A stretch of DNA of 11,154 nucleotides from Spirochaetaceae bacterium (GTDB lineage Bacteria; Spirochaetota; Spirochaetia; Treponematales; Breznakiellaceae), in the NCBI GenBank assembly GCA_031255315.1, contig JAIRSS010000077.1:1-11154 (forward strand). Reading direction: 5' to 3'. Shown here piece after piece: positions 1 to 6,582 of the stretch. Both the position numbers and the translations under genes were made by a program. Below the pieces are notes generated by a model. It ran no database searches. It worked only from the letters and a program-made list of their open reading frames with translations, and was not told where the DNA came from. Positions within the stretch are counted from its first letter, which is position 1; every line of letters begins with the position of its first letter.

Positions 1-968
1 GATTGGGCGGAAGCTCAAGAGGCGTAATCCGCTGGTTTCAAAAAAATCCTGTATTCAGGCGGCGTTTCCCCGCCAACGATTTACCGCAAGCCTGCATGAG
101 AATGCGGGCCGCTGTGTTGATGTTGGCTACGCCGCCTGGGGAAAATATTTCTCTTGTTCAGCGTTCTACTGCGGTGCGAGATGAGCGCTGTTACCAGAAT
201 GCTGATGACGGAATAATTATCGTCCACGAGAGAACAAAAAGATGACTGGTTGAAAAAATTATGGACGCTTCCGGGCCTCAAGAAACGACGTTCTTGATGC
301 GTCCGCGATGGAAGCCGGTAATGGGAAGAAACCTCATGTTCAATACCGTCATACGGGCGTAGTGAAGCAATCCTGCGCAGCGGATGCCCGTCTGGATTAC
401 CTCGCTTCGCCTGCATGATGAATGCCCTGTCCGCATTATGCCTGTTGGTATTTTACAAATTGAAGTATTATATTCCGAATTGAAGCATGGTCTTTCATTT
501 GGTAACCACGCAATTTTTGATATATCACGCCGGGTCAATTGCCGGAAATTATTTACTGGATACAGTATCTCCCTTTTTCCCCCGGCGACCGGGAGCGGCG
601 GCAATAAACGGTCATAGCAAAATTTTCAGACGGTTCTTTGTGTTCGCTGGTTTCCCGCCCCTGGTTAAAAGGTATGGACTTTCTTAGCGGCCTTCCAGCC
701 GCTTGAACCGCCGCTCAACAGTCTCCCGTCCCGGTGTCAGGCTGCGCTCGGGCGTCTATCAGGGGCATTTCGGGTATTGTCCCCCGAAGCCGCTTGACTA
801 CCGGTTCCATCTGCCGCCGGAAACGGTAGATCTGCGGTATTCAACGCGACACCGGCTTCGAGCAGGGAAAGTTACGGCTATGCCATACCGGTTGTTTGTC
901 CTTAGTCTTCACCCGGCGGCGTATCATGACTCTTCATTCGGTTTATCACAAAATGATAAGAATACATA
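1..968. other. Gene-poor stretch, possibly decayed sequence
   Basis: I see no supportable gene in these 968 bases. Open frames on both strands are short (at most about 110 codons), overlap one another, lack convincing ribosome binding sites, and give arginine- and proline-rich translations that match no family I know. On the minus strand between about 700 and 930 one frame reads as plausible protein text (arginine-rich, charged, helix-like) but is cut by two stop codons, which could mark a dead gene; I cannot name it. A small inverted repeat (TTATCA, 5-base loop, TGATAA) lies at 943-959. The contrast with the tightly packed genes after 1089 suggests a pseudogene graveyard or a former mobile-element site. 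That is inference. Confidence 0.35.
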
Positions 969-976
969 ACAACAAA

Positions 977-1059
977 GTCTGCAGATTACGCGGATTTTCA
1001 CCGATTACGCATACGGTTGATACGAAAAATCTGCGGTAATCCGGTGTAATCCGCGGACC
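977..1059. repeat. Imperfect inverted repeat, dispersed GGATTAC-type element
   Basis: The left arm (977-999, beginning GTCTGCAGATTACGCGGATT) is imperfectly complementary to the right arm (1036-1059, whose reverse strand begins GTCCGCGGATTACACCGGATT). Inside, the word GATTACG or TAATCCG recurs several times. A shorter relative occurs at 8556-8596 (CACGGATTA ... TAATCCGCAG). Such elements are usually dispersed in multiple copies. It lies just beyond the 3' end of the BCCT gene, so it could fold at the end of that transcript, but there is no U-tract typical of an intrinsic terminator. A small GGCT-ttt-AGCC hairpin at 1068-1078 sits between it and the gene, also without a U-tract. Confidence 0.5.
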
Positions 1060-1088
1060 GTATTCCTGGCTTTTAGCCTTACAAAGCG

Positions 1089-2681
1089 CTAGCCTTGTGT
1101 TTTTTTGAATCTGGTGATCTTGGATATCACGCGCCCCTCCTTGTCGTAATCCTTTTTATGCATATCGTATTTTGACGGATTTCTCATAATCATGACGAGT
1201 ACCACGAGGAGGGCCAGTTCGATAAAAAGCGCCGGAAGGCCGCCCAAATTACTCAAGGTCTTGATTCCGTCAATACCTGAGGTGGAAATCATCACCACCG
1301 AAACCATACCCACGATACTGCCCCAGATAATCTTCATGGGCAGTTTAGGTTCCGAGGCTTCAGGGGAAACGCCGGTAGTGCTGATACCCGCCATAGCGTT
1401 GGTATTTGAATCTGCCGCCGTAACGAAACAGATGAAACAGCAAAATAAGAATACCGGGATGATAATCACCGAAATAGGCAGATTACCAAGAACCGCAAAG
1501 CCTGTGTATTCCGGGCCCCTGGCGAGCTGTTCGGAAATCCCCTTGCCGTCGAGTTCAAATTTGAGAGACGCCCCTGAGAAGATTGCCATCCATATTCCAG
1601 AAAACATCGCCGGTAGGACGAAATTAAAGGTCAGAAACTTCCGCACCGTATGCCCGTAACCCAGCCGGCCCAGGAACAAGGCGGTAATCGGCGACCACGC
1701 AAGCCAGTTGGCAAAGTAGAAGTTCGTCCAACCCTGGGCCCAGCCGTCTATGCCCTTCTCCGGCGTAAAAGTCGCCGCCCCGGTAAGAAGAGAGCGATGG
1801 AAAAAAGTTGAAAGATATTCGCCAAAACCTTCAGTACCAAGCTGGAGTATGTACACGGTGGGTCCAAAGAGGAATACAAAAATGGTAACGAAAAAAAGCG
1901 CTTTTGTGTTGATATCAGAAAACACCCGGATGCCCTTCATAAGCCCGGAGCTGGCGGAAAAAATAAAAGTTCCTACGATAGCGGCTCCAAGTATCCAGTA
2001 CATAAGGGTGTTGTTGGGGAGACCGTATTGATAGGAAAGCCCTCCCGCAAGACTCAGGATGCCCGTACCCAGGGACGCGGCCATGCCCAGTATCAGCGCG
2101 GAGAGGCAGAGGACGTCAACTACCTGTCCAAATGCGCCGGCGGCCCTGTCTCCTATTAAGGGCGTCAGGGTTGATCCCAGGGAAAAGGGTTTGCCCATAT
2201 TATAAAAAGCAAATGCGAACACCACCGCCGGGAGCGTATAAATGGCGTATGGCGTAAAGGTCCAGTGCATAAACATGGTTGACATGGCGAACCGGACAGC
2301 TTGGGGAGAGGCCGGGTCAATGCCTACCCCCGCGGGGGGATAAAGATAGTGGTACAAAGGTTCGGCGGTTCCCCAGAAAAGAATACCGATGGCGATGGTG
2401 GTACACAGGGTAATGGCGAAGAAATTATAGTCCGACATAATCGGAACCGCGTCCTGCCCGCCGATTTTGACTTTGGCCAGCGGCGAAAAAAAGACCGCCG
2501 CCACCGCAATCAGAAACATTAGGGAACCAAAAGAGAACAGCCAGCCAAACTTGCCCAGGAGCCACGCGTTAGCCGTTGTAGCCATGACCGAGAATCCGGC
2601 ATTGTCCACGAGGCCGTACACAAGACAGATGAGGATTAAGACCGCCGGAGGGAAAAAGACGATAGGCCGTATGCTTTTCAT
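1089..2681 (-). CDS. BCCT-family transporter
   Basis: This encodes a 530-residue cytoplasmic-membrane permease of the betaine/carnitine/choline transporter family, which fold as a 12-helix LeuT-type carrier. Seen in sequence: the family signature FWGTAEPLYHY (residues 102-112), HWTFTPYAIY (139-148), WLAWSPITALFLGR (326-339) and TAADSNTN (421-428). By alignment from memory to BetP, the aromatic substrate box is W140, Y145 (Trp in BetP), Y148 and W326. The neighbouring BetP Trp373 position is N325, and the TM3 glycine run GMGIG reads TIAIG (95-99). The C-terminal tail after residue 500 is about 30 residues, so it lacks a long BetP-like osmosensing tail. The start is fixed by AAGGAGG at 2695-2689, seven bases upstream. 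It diverges from the ygc-like operon. The substrate is uncertain; a quaternary amine is the family default. Confidence 0.93.
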   Translation of the reverse strand: MKSIRPIVFFPPAVLILICLVYGLVDNAGFSVMATTANAWLLGKFGWLFSFGSLMFLIAVAAVFFSPLAKVKIGGQDAVPIMSDYNFFAITLCTTIAIGILFWGTAEPLYHYLYPPAGVGIDPASPQAVRFAMSTMFMHWTFTPYAIYTLPAVVFAFAFYNMGKPFSLGSTLTPLIGDRAAGAFGQVVDVLCLSALILGMAASLGTGILSLAGGLSYQYGLPNNTLMYWILGAAIVGTFIFSASSGLMKGIRVFSDINTKALFFVTIFVFLFGPTVYILQLGTEGFGEYLSTFFHRSLLTGAATFTPEKGIDGWAQGWTNFYFANWLAWSPITALFLGRLGYGHTVRKFLTFNFVLPAMFSGIWMAIFSGASLKFELDGKGISEQLARGPEYTGFAVLGNLPISVIIIPVFLFCCFICFVTAADSNTNAMAGISTTGVSPEASEPKLPMKIIWGSIVGMVSVVMISTSGIDGIKTLSNLGGLPALFIELALLVVLVMIMRNPSKYDMHKKDYDKEGRVISKITRFKKTQG

Positions 2682-2725
2682 GCATGAGCCTCCTTGATAG
2701 TTTTTTAAGTGAACAGAAAAACATA

Positions 2726-2740
2726 ATGCCGAATCGGCAT
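2726..2740. promoter_or_regulatory. Perfect 15-bp palindrome at the BCCT transcription start
   Basis: ATGCCGA-a-TCGGCAT is a perfect 7-1-7 palindrome lying immediately downstream of the -10 box of the BCCT promoter, over the expected transcription start. That position is typical of a repressor operator. It could also form a short hairpin at the extreme 5' end of the BCCT mRNA. No regulator gene next to the BCCT gene is visible in the window. Confidence 0.5.
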
Positions 2741-2746
2741 ATGAAA

Positions 2747-2775
2747 AGAATAAGGCCGAATTTTTGGCTTGTCAA
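2747..2775 (-). promoter_or_regulatory. Sigma70-type promoter for the BCCT gene
   Basis: Reading the minus strand, TTGACA (2775-2770) and TATTCT (2752-2747) are separated by 17 bases. This is a near-consensus sigma70 promoter, about 66 bases upstream of the BCCT start codon, with transcription expected to begin near 2740. Confidence 0.7.
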
Positions 2776-2796
2776 ATGAAAATTTATAAAATAGCG

Positions 2797-2835
2797 CCTG
2801 TTCCAAAACTGAACTTTTGGAACACCCGCAACAGG
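2797..2835. repeat. Palindromic element, TGTTCCAAAA type
   Basis: TGTTCCAAAA (2799-2808) and TTTTGGAACA (2815-2824) form a perfect 10-bp stem with a 6-base loop. An outer CCTGTT (2797-2802) is also complementary to AACAGG (2830-2835), so two alternative pairings exist. It sits between the two divergent promoters and resembles the arms of the element at 7631-7687 (CCTGTCCCAAAA) and part of the hairpin at 8505-8537. A dispersed element or a regulatory site are both possible. Confidence 0.5.
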
Positions 2836-2854
2836 AAACATTTTTATAAAATCT

Positions 2855-2907
2855 TGGAAAATTTTCCATTTTTATGGAAATATTCGATATATTATGAAAA
2901 ATTTCCT
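2855..2907. promoter_or_regulatory. Cluster of GGAAA/TTTCC palindromes upstream of ygcU, candidate operators
   Basis: TGGAAAATTTTCCA (2855-2868) is a perfect 14-bp palindrome. It overlaps a second inverted repeat, TTTCCAT-tttt-ATGGAAA (2863-2880). A weaker third copy, ATGAAAAATTTCCTT (about 2893-2908), runs into the -35 box of the ygcU promoter. AT-rich palindromes of this general kind are used by RpiR-family regulators, and an RpiR-type gene closes this cluster at 10864. Linking the two is inference. Confidence 0.45.
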
Positions 2908-2936
2908 TGACTGGCTGAAAAAAACGGCCTTATACT
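2907..2936 (+). promoter_or_regulatory. Sigma70-type promoter of the ygcU operon
   Basis: TTGACT (2907-2912) and TATACT (2931-2936) with an 18-base spacer give a strong sigma70-like promoter. Transcription would start near 2943, leaving a leader of about 27 bases that carries the AAGGAGG ribosome binding site at 2954-2960. The candidate operators lie directly upstream of and touching the -35 box. Confidence 0.7.
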
Positions 2937-2969
2937 GCTCTTAATTAATACGCAAGGAGGATTGCTCCC

Positions 2970-4442
2970 ATGAATCAGCAATCTATTTTGGAGATCCTTA
3001 AAGATTTTTTACGGCAGGATCAAATAAACACCGATCCTGCCGCGCTCTACGACGCACGGTCTGACCGCTATAAAAAATACGCCAAGGCGAAAAAAGCGCT
3101 CGACGCGCCGCCGCCCGCCGCTATTGTGTATCCGGATTCCACAGAGGAGGTGAGAAAGCTCCTCATGTTCTGTGAGCAGAACAAAATCAACGTGATACCC
3201 CGCAGCGGTAAAACGGCCACAGAAGGCGGGCTTGAAAATTGGAAGGAGAACTCTCTCGTTATCGACGGGAAAAACCTCAACCGAATAATAAAAATCGACG
3301 CGTACAATATGCAGGCGACAGTCCAGGCGGGCGTCCCCTTGCAGAGCCTGGAAGACGAACTGCGCAAGCAGGGCCTTACCACGGGGCATTCGCCTCAGTC
3401 AAAACCTGTCGCCCAGTTCGGCGGCCTCGTGGCAACCCGCAGTATCGGGCAGTTTTCTACATTATATGGCGGCATCGAAGACATGGTGGTTGGGCTGGAG
3501 TGTGTTTTTCCCGACGGGCATATTGCCCGGATTAAGAATGTTCCCCGCCGCGCGGGAGGGCCTGACATCAGACACATCGTCATTGGCAGCGAGGGCGCCT
3601 TATGCTACATTACCGAAGTTACGGTAAAATTGTTTCGTTTCTATCCCAGCCACAAATTTTACGGCTACCTGATTGACAGTATTGACGCGGGTATCAAGGT
3701 GCTGCGCGAAGTGATCGTGGCGGGCTACCGGCCTTCTGTAGCCAGAGTCTATTCCGAAGAGGATGCGCGGCAGCATTTTTATCATTTTTATAAAAACAAA
3801 TGCGTGTTGATTTTTATGGCGGAGGGCCCCGATCCGATGGTTAAAGCGGCTTCGGAAGGTATTGAAGCGGCCGTCTCCACGTACCGTGATTCAATCGTGG
3901 AACAGGTTGACAGTAAGCTCCTTGACGAATGGTTTGACAACCTCAATTGGTCGCAGAAAGACATTGACGACGAGGTCCAGGGGATGCTGGACAATGACTC
4001 CCACGACGGCTTTACTACCGAGATTTCGGCGGATTGGGAAACGCTCCCTCAAATTTATCACAATGTGGTGAACCGCATCCGGAAAGAGTTCAGGAGAGCC
4101 AGAGACCTGACTATGTTGGGCGGACACTCGTCCCACAGCTACATCAATGGAACCAATATGTACTTCGTGTACAATTACAAAATTAACTGCGAGCCTGAGG
4201 ACGAGATGAAGATGTATCATCATCCCATTCAGACCATCATTGTCGAGGAGACCCTGAAACTGGGCGGATCTATGTGCCATCACCACGGCATCGGCAAGTA
4301 TCGCAGTCAGTGGACAAAAGACGAGCATGGCAGCGCTTACTACATCCTTGAGAAACTTAAAAGCGCCTTTGATCCCAATCTGCTCATGAGCTATGGCAAC
4401 ATTTTCGCTCAGGAAGAGGGAGTGAAAAAATATATTCTATAA
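2970..4442 (+). CDS. ygcU: FAD-linked oxidoreductase, AGPS-like (YgcU homologue)
   Basis: This is a 490-residue cytosolic flavoprotein of the VAO/FAD_binding_4 family. The N-terminal FAD domain shows PRSGKTATEGG (77-87), GHSPQSKPVAQFGG (139-152) and GSEGALCYITEVTVK (206-220). The C-terminal substrate domain ends with LGGHSSHSY (383-391) and GGSMCHHHGIGK (432-443). The triple-His motif is characteristic of alkyldihydroxyacetonephosphate synthase, whereas GlcD/lactate dehydrogenase relatives have SGEHGIG. The protein closely resembles E. coli YgcU as I recall it, including the GLVATRSIGQFSTLYG stretch (152-167). Its place beside an ETF pair, a permease, an SDR and a kinase argues for catabolic oxidation of a carbohydrate or hydroxyacid with electrons to ETF, not for ether-lipid synthesis. 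The start has AAGGAGG at 2954-2960, nine bases upstream. Family is certain; substrate is unknown. Confidence 0.93.
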   Translation: MNQQSILEILKDFLRQDQINTDPAALYDARSDRYKKYAKAKKALDAPPPAAIVYPDSTEEVRKLLMFCEQNKINVIPRSGKTATEGGLENWKENSLVIDGKNLNRIIKIDAYNMQATVQAGVPLQSLEDELRKQGLTTGHSPQSKPVAQFGGLVATRSIGQFSTLYGGIEDMVVGLECVFPDGHIARIKNVPRRAGGPDIRHIVIGSEGALCYITEVTVKLFRFYPSHKFYGYLIDSIDAGIKVLREVIVAGYRPSVARVYSEEDARQHFYHFYKNKCVLIFMAEGPDPMVKAASEGIEAAVSTYRDSIVEQVDSKLLDEWFDNLNWSQKDIDDEVQGMLDNDSHDGFTTEISADWETLPQIYHNVVNRIRKEFRRARDLTMLGGHSSHSYINGTNMYFVYNYKINCEPEDEMKMYHHPIQTIIVEETLKLGGSMCHHHGIGKYRSQWTKDEHGSAYYILEKLKSAFDPNLLMSYGNIFAQEEGVKKYIL

Positions 4443-4447
4443 AAGGA

Positions 4448-4462
4448 CCGCGACTTACGCGG
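4448..4462 (+). other. Small intercistronic hairpin before the MFS gene
   Basis: CCGCG-actta-CGCGG forms a 5-bp GC-only stem in the 32-base gap between ygcU and the MFS gene, abutting the ribosome binding site GAAGGAG (4463-4469). It has no U-tract, so it is not an obvious terminator. It might adjust message stability or translation of the permease gene. Confidence 0.3.
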
Positions 4463-4474
4463 GAAGGAGATTCT

Positions 4475-5731
4475 ATGAGTAGTAACGCAAAGCGGTATTT
4501 TCAGTTCTTTCTTATTGTTCTGGCGGCGGGGGCGATTTTTCCGATCATGTACCTGCGGACAAACTATCAGGAAACCCTGTTGCAAGTTTTCGGTAGTACG
4601 CTGCCTCAACTCAACAACATCTACTCATTTCTGGGTATTGCCTGGTTTGCGGGTTATTTTCCAAGCGGAGTGATCTGCGACAAGATTTCGGCGAAATTTC
4701 TGCTGTCGATTTCGCTCTTCATGACCGCGCTGGGCGGATTCGCCTTCGCGCAGATTCCGTCCTATGGTCTCGTCGTGGGCATTTACGTGATTTGGGGCGT
4801 CTTTTCCGTGTTCACCTTTTGGGGCGCCCACATGAAGCTGGTAAAACTTCTTTCCCGCCGGGAGGAGGAAGGCCGCTTCTTTGGCATCCTCGACGGAGGG
4901 CGCGGCGTCGTGGAAGCGGCGTTGGCCAGTGTCGCCGTCGCTATTTTCGCGGCCGTTCTCGGAAAGAGCGACTCGATGGAACTCAAGACGACCGCTATGA
5001 AGTCCGTCATTTATATGTACTCATTCGTGGTTCTCGCCATAGCCGTTCTGGTTACGATTTTCGTTGGTGAAGATAAAAAAGAAGCAAGCCGTGTAGCGGC
5101 TGAGGCGAAACCAAAAGAAAAATTTGAATGGAAAGATTTGGGGACAGCCTTGCGGAATAAATTCATCTATCTCCTGGGCGGCATTATTTTCATGTCTTAC
5201 ACCACCTATTGGACGGTTTACTACTACGGAGGTTTTCTGGAAACCAACATCAAGGTACCCGCCGTAACGGTCGGCATTGTAACGGTAATTGTCATGTGGA
5301 TGCGTCCTGTCGGCGGGATTGTGGGAGGCTTTTTGGCCGATAAAGTCGGCAAGACCCGCACCTTGGGCGGCGCGCTCATCGGCGCGCTTGTCTGCCTGGC
5401 TCTCATGTCGTTTGTTCCGCCCGGCGCCCCGCGGCCGCTTTTTTTCACGGTTGTCGTACTGGCGGGCGTCTTCGTTTACGCCATCCGGGGTCTCTACTGG
5501 TCGCTCATGGGGGACTGCAAAATTGAGGACAAGATAATCGGGATAACCATCGGTACGGCTTCGGTCATGGGTTACCTGCCGGACATTGTTCTGCCGCAGT
5601 TCAACAGTTTCCTGTTCAACACATTCGGCGGCGACGGGGGTTACAACGCCTATTTTGTAAGTTCCGGCGTTATCGCGGTTATCGGCATCATTTTGGTGTC
5701 TGTTTTCGGGAAACTCTCCCGGAAAGCCTAA
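4475..5731 (+). CDS. MFS permease of the ygc-like cluster
   Basis: This encodes a 418-residue major facilitator superfamily protein of the inner membrane with about 12 predicted helices in two halves, separated by a charged cytoplasmic loop near residues 195-225 (GEDKKEASR ... KPKEKFEWKD). Seen motifs are GYFPSGVICDKISAKF (about 61-76), equivalent to MFS motif A, its C-half counterpart GGFLADKVGKTRTLGG (285-300), and REEEGRFFGILDGGRG (129-144) after the fourth helix region. The arrangement suggests the YihN/YqcE type of E. coli MFS carriers, recalled rather than aligned, and yqcE sits in the E. coli ygc region. Position 32 bases after ygcU and 17 before etfB indicates cotranscription and import of the substrate oxidised by YgcU. 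The start is supported by GAAGGAG at 4463-4469. Substrate is unknown. Confidence 0.9.
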   Translation: MSSNAKRYFQFFLIVLAAGAIFPIMYLRTNYQETLLQVFGSTLPQLNNIYSFLGIAWFAGYFPSGVICDKISAKFLLSISLFMTALGGFAFAQIPSYGLVVGIYVIWGVFSVFTFWGAHMKLVKLLSRREEEGRFFGILDGGRGVVEAALASVAVAIFAAVLGKSDSMELKTTAMKSVIYMYSFVVLAIAVLVTIFVGEDKKEASRVAAEAKPKEKFEWKDLGTALRNKFIYLLGGIIFMSYTTYWTVYYYGGFLETNIKVPAVTVGIVTVIVMWMRPVGGIVGGFLADKVGKTRTLGGALIGALVCLALMSFVPPGAPRPLFFTVVVLAGVFVYAIRGLYWSLMGDCKIEDKIIGITIGTASVMGYLPDIVLPQFNSFLFNTFGGDGGYNAYFVSSGVIAVIGIILVSVFGKLSRKA

Positions 5732-5748
5732 AAAGGGACGGTTTGCGG

Positions 5749-6582
5749 ATGCTTACGCGGATTGCGTGTTTGCTTAAATTTGTTCCCGATACGGACAAGC
5801 TCGTTTACGATGACGAGGGAAAACTCCTGTGGCGGGAAAAAATGGAACTTACCCTCAATCCCGATGAGTCAAGCGCGCTCGCCTGGGCGCTGGCGTTACG
5901 GAAATCGGGGAAATCAGGCGCGGATATAGAAATTGAAGCGTTAAGCATGGCGCCGGCCAAAGCGGCGGACGCGGCCAGGGACCTGCTGCGTATCGGGGTA
6001 GACCGTTTCTTCCTGATAAGCGACCCGCTTTTTGCGGGAAGCGACACCTTGGCAACCTCCCGCGTTCTGACGCGCGGCATCATGGCCCGGGAGGCGGAGG
6101 CCGGGCGTTACGATTTGATTCTCTGCGGAACCCGGAGTCTTGACGGGGATACTTCGCATATACCCGCCCAGATTGGGGCGCTTTTAGGGCGGCCGGTCAT
6201 AACCGGAGCGTACCGCCTTTCCGTGGCAGAGGAGAACGGGCGAGCCGTGGCGGAAACGGAGGACGAGGATTCGGTGTTTACCTGGGAGCTTGCGTTGCCG
6301 GCGGTGGCGGGATTTGTCCCGCGCCGCGAACTCAGGCTTCCCTTTGTGCGCTATGCCGATCTTGACAAGGACGTGGATGACCGTTTGTACCGCCTCTCCA
6401 ACGCGGAACTGGGTTTAAAACCGGAAGAAACGGGACTCTCAGGGTCTCGTACCCGTGTTGCCCGTACTTTCGCAAAAACGCTTCCCCCAAAAAAGCAAAC
6501 CCTGGTGTACGGAAGCGCCGAGAGCGCGGCCCGGGTACTCGCGCTGCTGCGGGAAAACGGATTCCCCGGGGAGACCCGGTGA
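5749..6582 (+). CDS. etfB: Electron transfer flavoprotein beta subunit (EtfB/FixA family, YgcR-like)
   Basis: This is a 277-residue ETF beta subunit, which with EtfA forms a soluble heterodimer carrying electrons from flavin dehydrogenases. Family marks are KFVPDT (10-15), LNPDESSALAWALALRK (36-52), SDPLFAGSDTLATSRVL (91-107), DLILCGTRSLDGDT (122-135) and the tail LGLKPEETGLSGSRTRV (221-237). The DGDT motif is the nucleotide-binding loop: AMP is bound here in classical ETFs and a second FAD in bifurcating ones. DGDT resembles FixA and bifurcating types, but the next residues SHIPA differ from the usual AQVGP. I chose ATG 5749; TTG at 5743 is in frame but would sit too close to the weak AAAGGGACGG site. 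It begins 17 bases after the MFS gene and overlaps etfA by one base, so subunit coupling is expected. YgcR of E. coli is the presumed counterpart. Confidence 0.92.
   Translation: MLTRIACLLKFVPDTDKLVYDDEGKLLWREKMELTLNPDESSALAWALALRKSGKSGADIEIEALSMAPAKAADAARDLLRIGVDRFFLISDPLFAGSDTLATSRVLTRGIMAREAEAGRYDLILCGTRSLDGDTSHIPAQIGALLGRPVITGAYRLSVAEENGRAVAETEDEDSVFTWELALPAVAGFVPRRELRLPFVRYADLDKDVDDRLYRLSNAELGLKPEETGLSGSRTRVARTFAKTLPPKKQTLVYGSAESAARVLALLRENGFPGETR

Noticed and set aside
703..969. Plus-strand 88-codon frame as a small gene
   Set aside because: No ribosome binding site, no recognisable domain, Arg/Pro-rich composition typical of chance frames.
1068..1078. GGCT-ttt-AGCC hairpin as the BCCT terminator
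   Set aside because: The stem is only 4 bp and no U-tract follows on the minus strand.
2970..4442. Calling the flavoenzyme a glycolate or D-lactate dehydrogenase (GlcD/LctD)
   Set aside because: Its C-terminal motif is CHHHGIGK, as in AGPS and YgcU, and not SGEHGIG of the GlcD group, although the ETF neighbourhood is similar to that of LctBCD.
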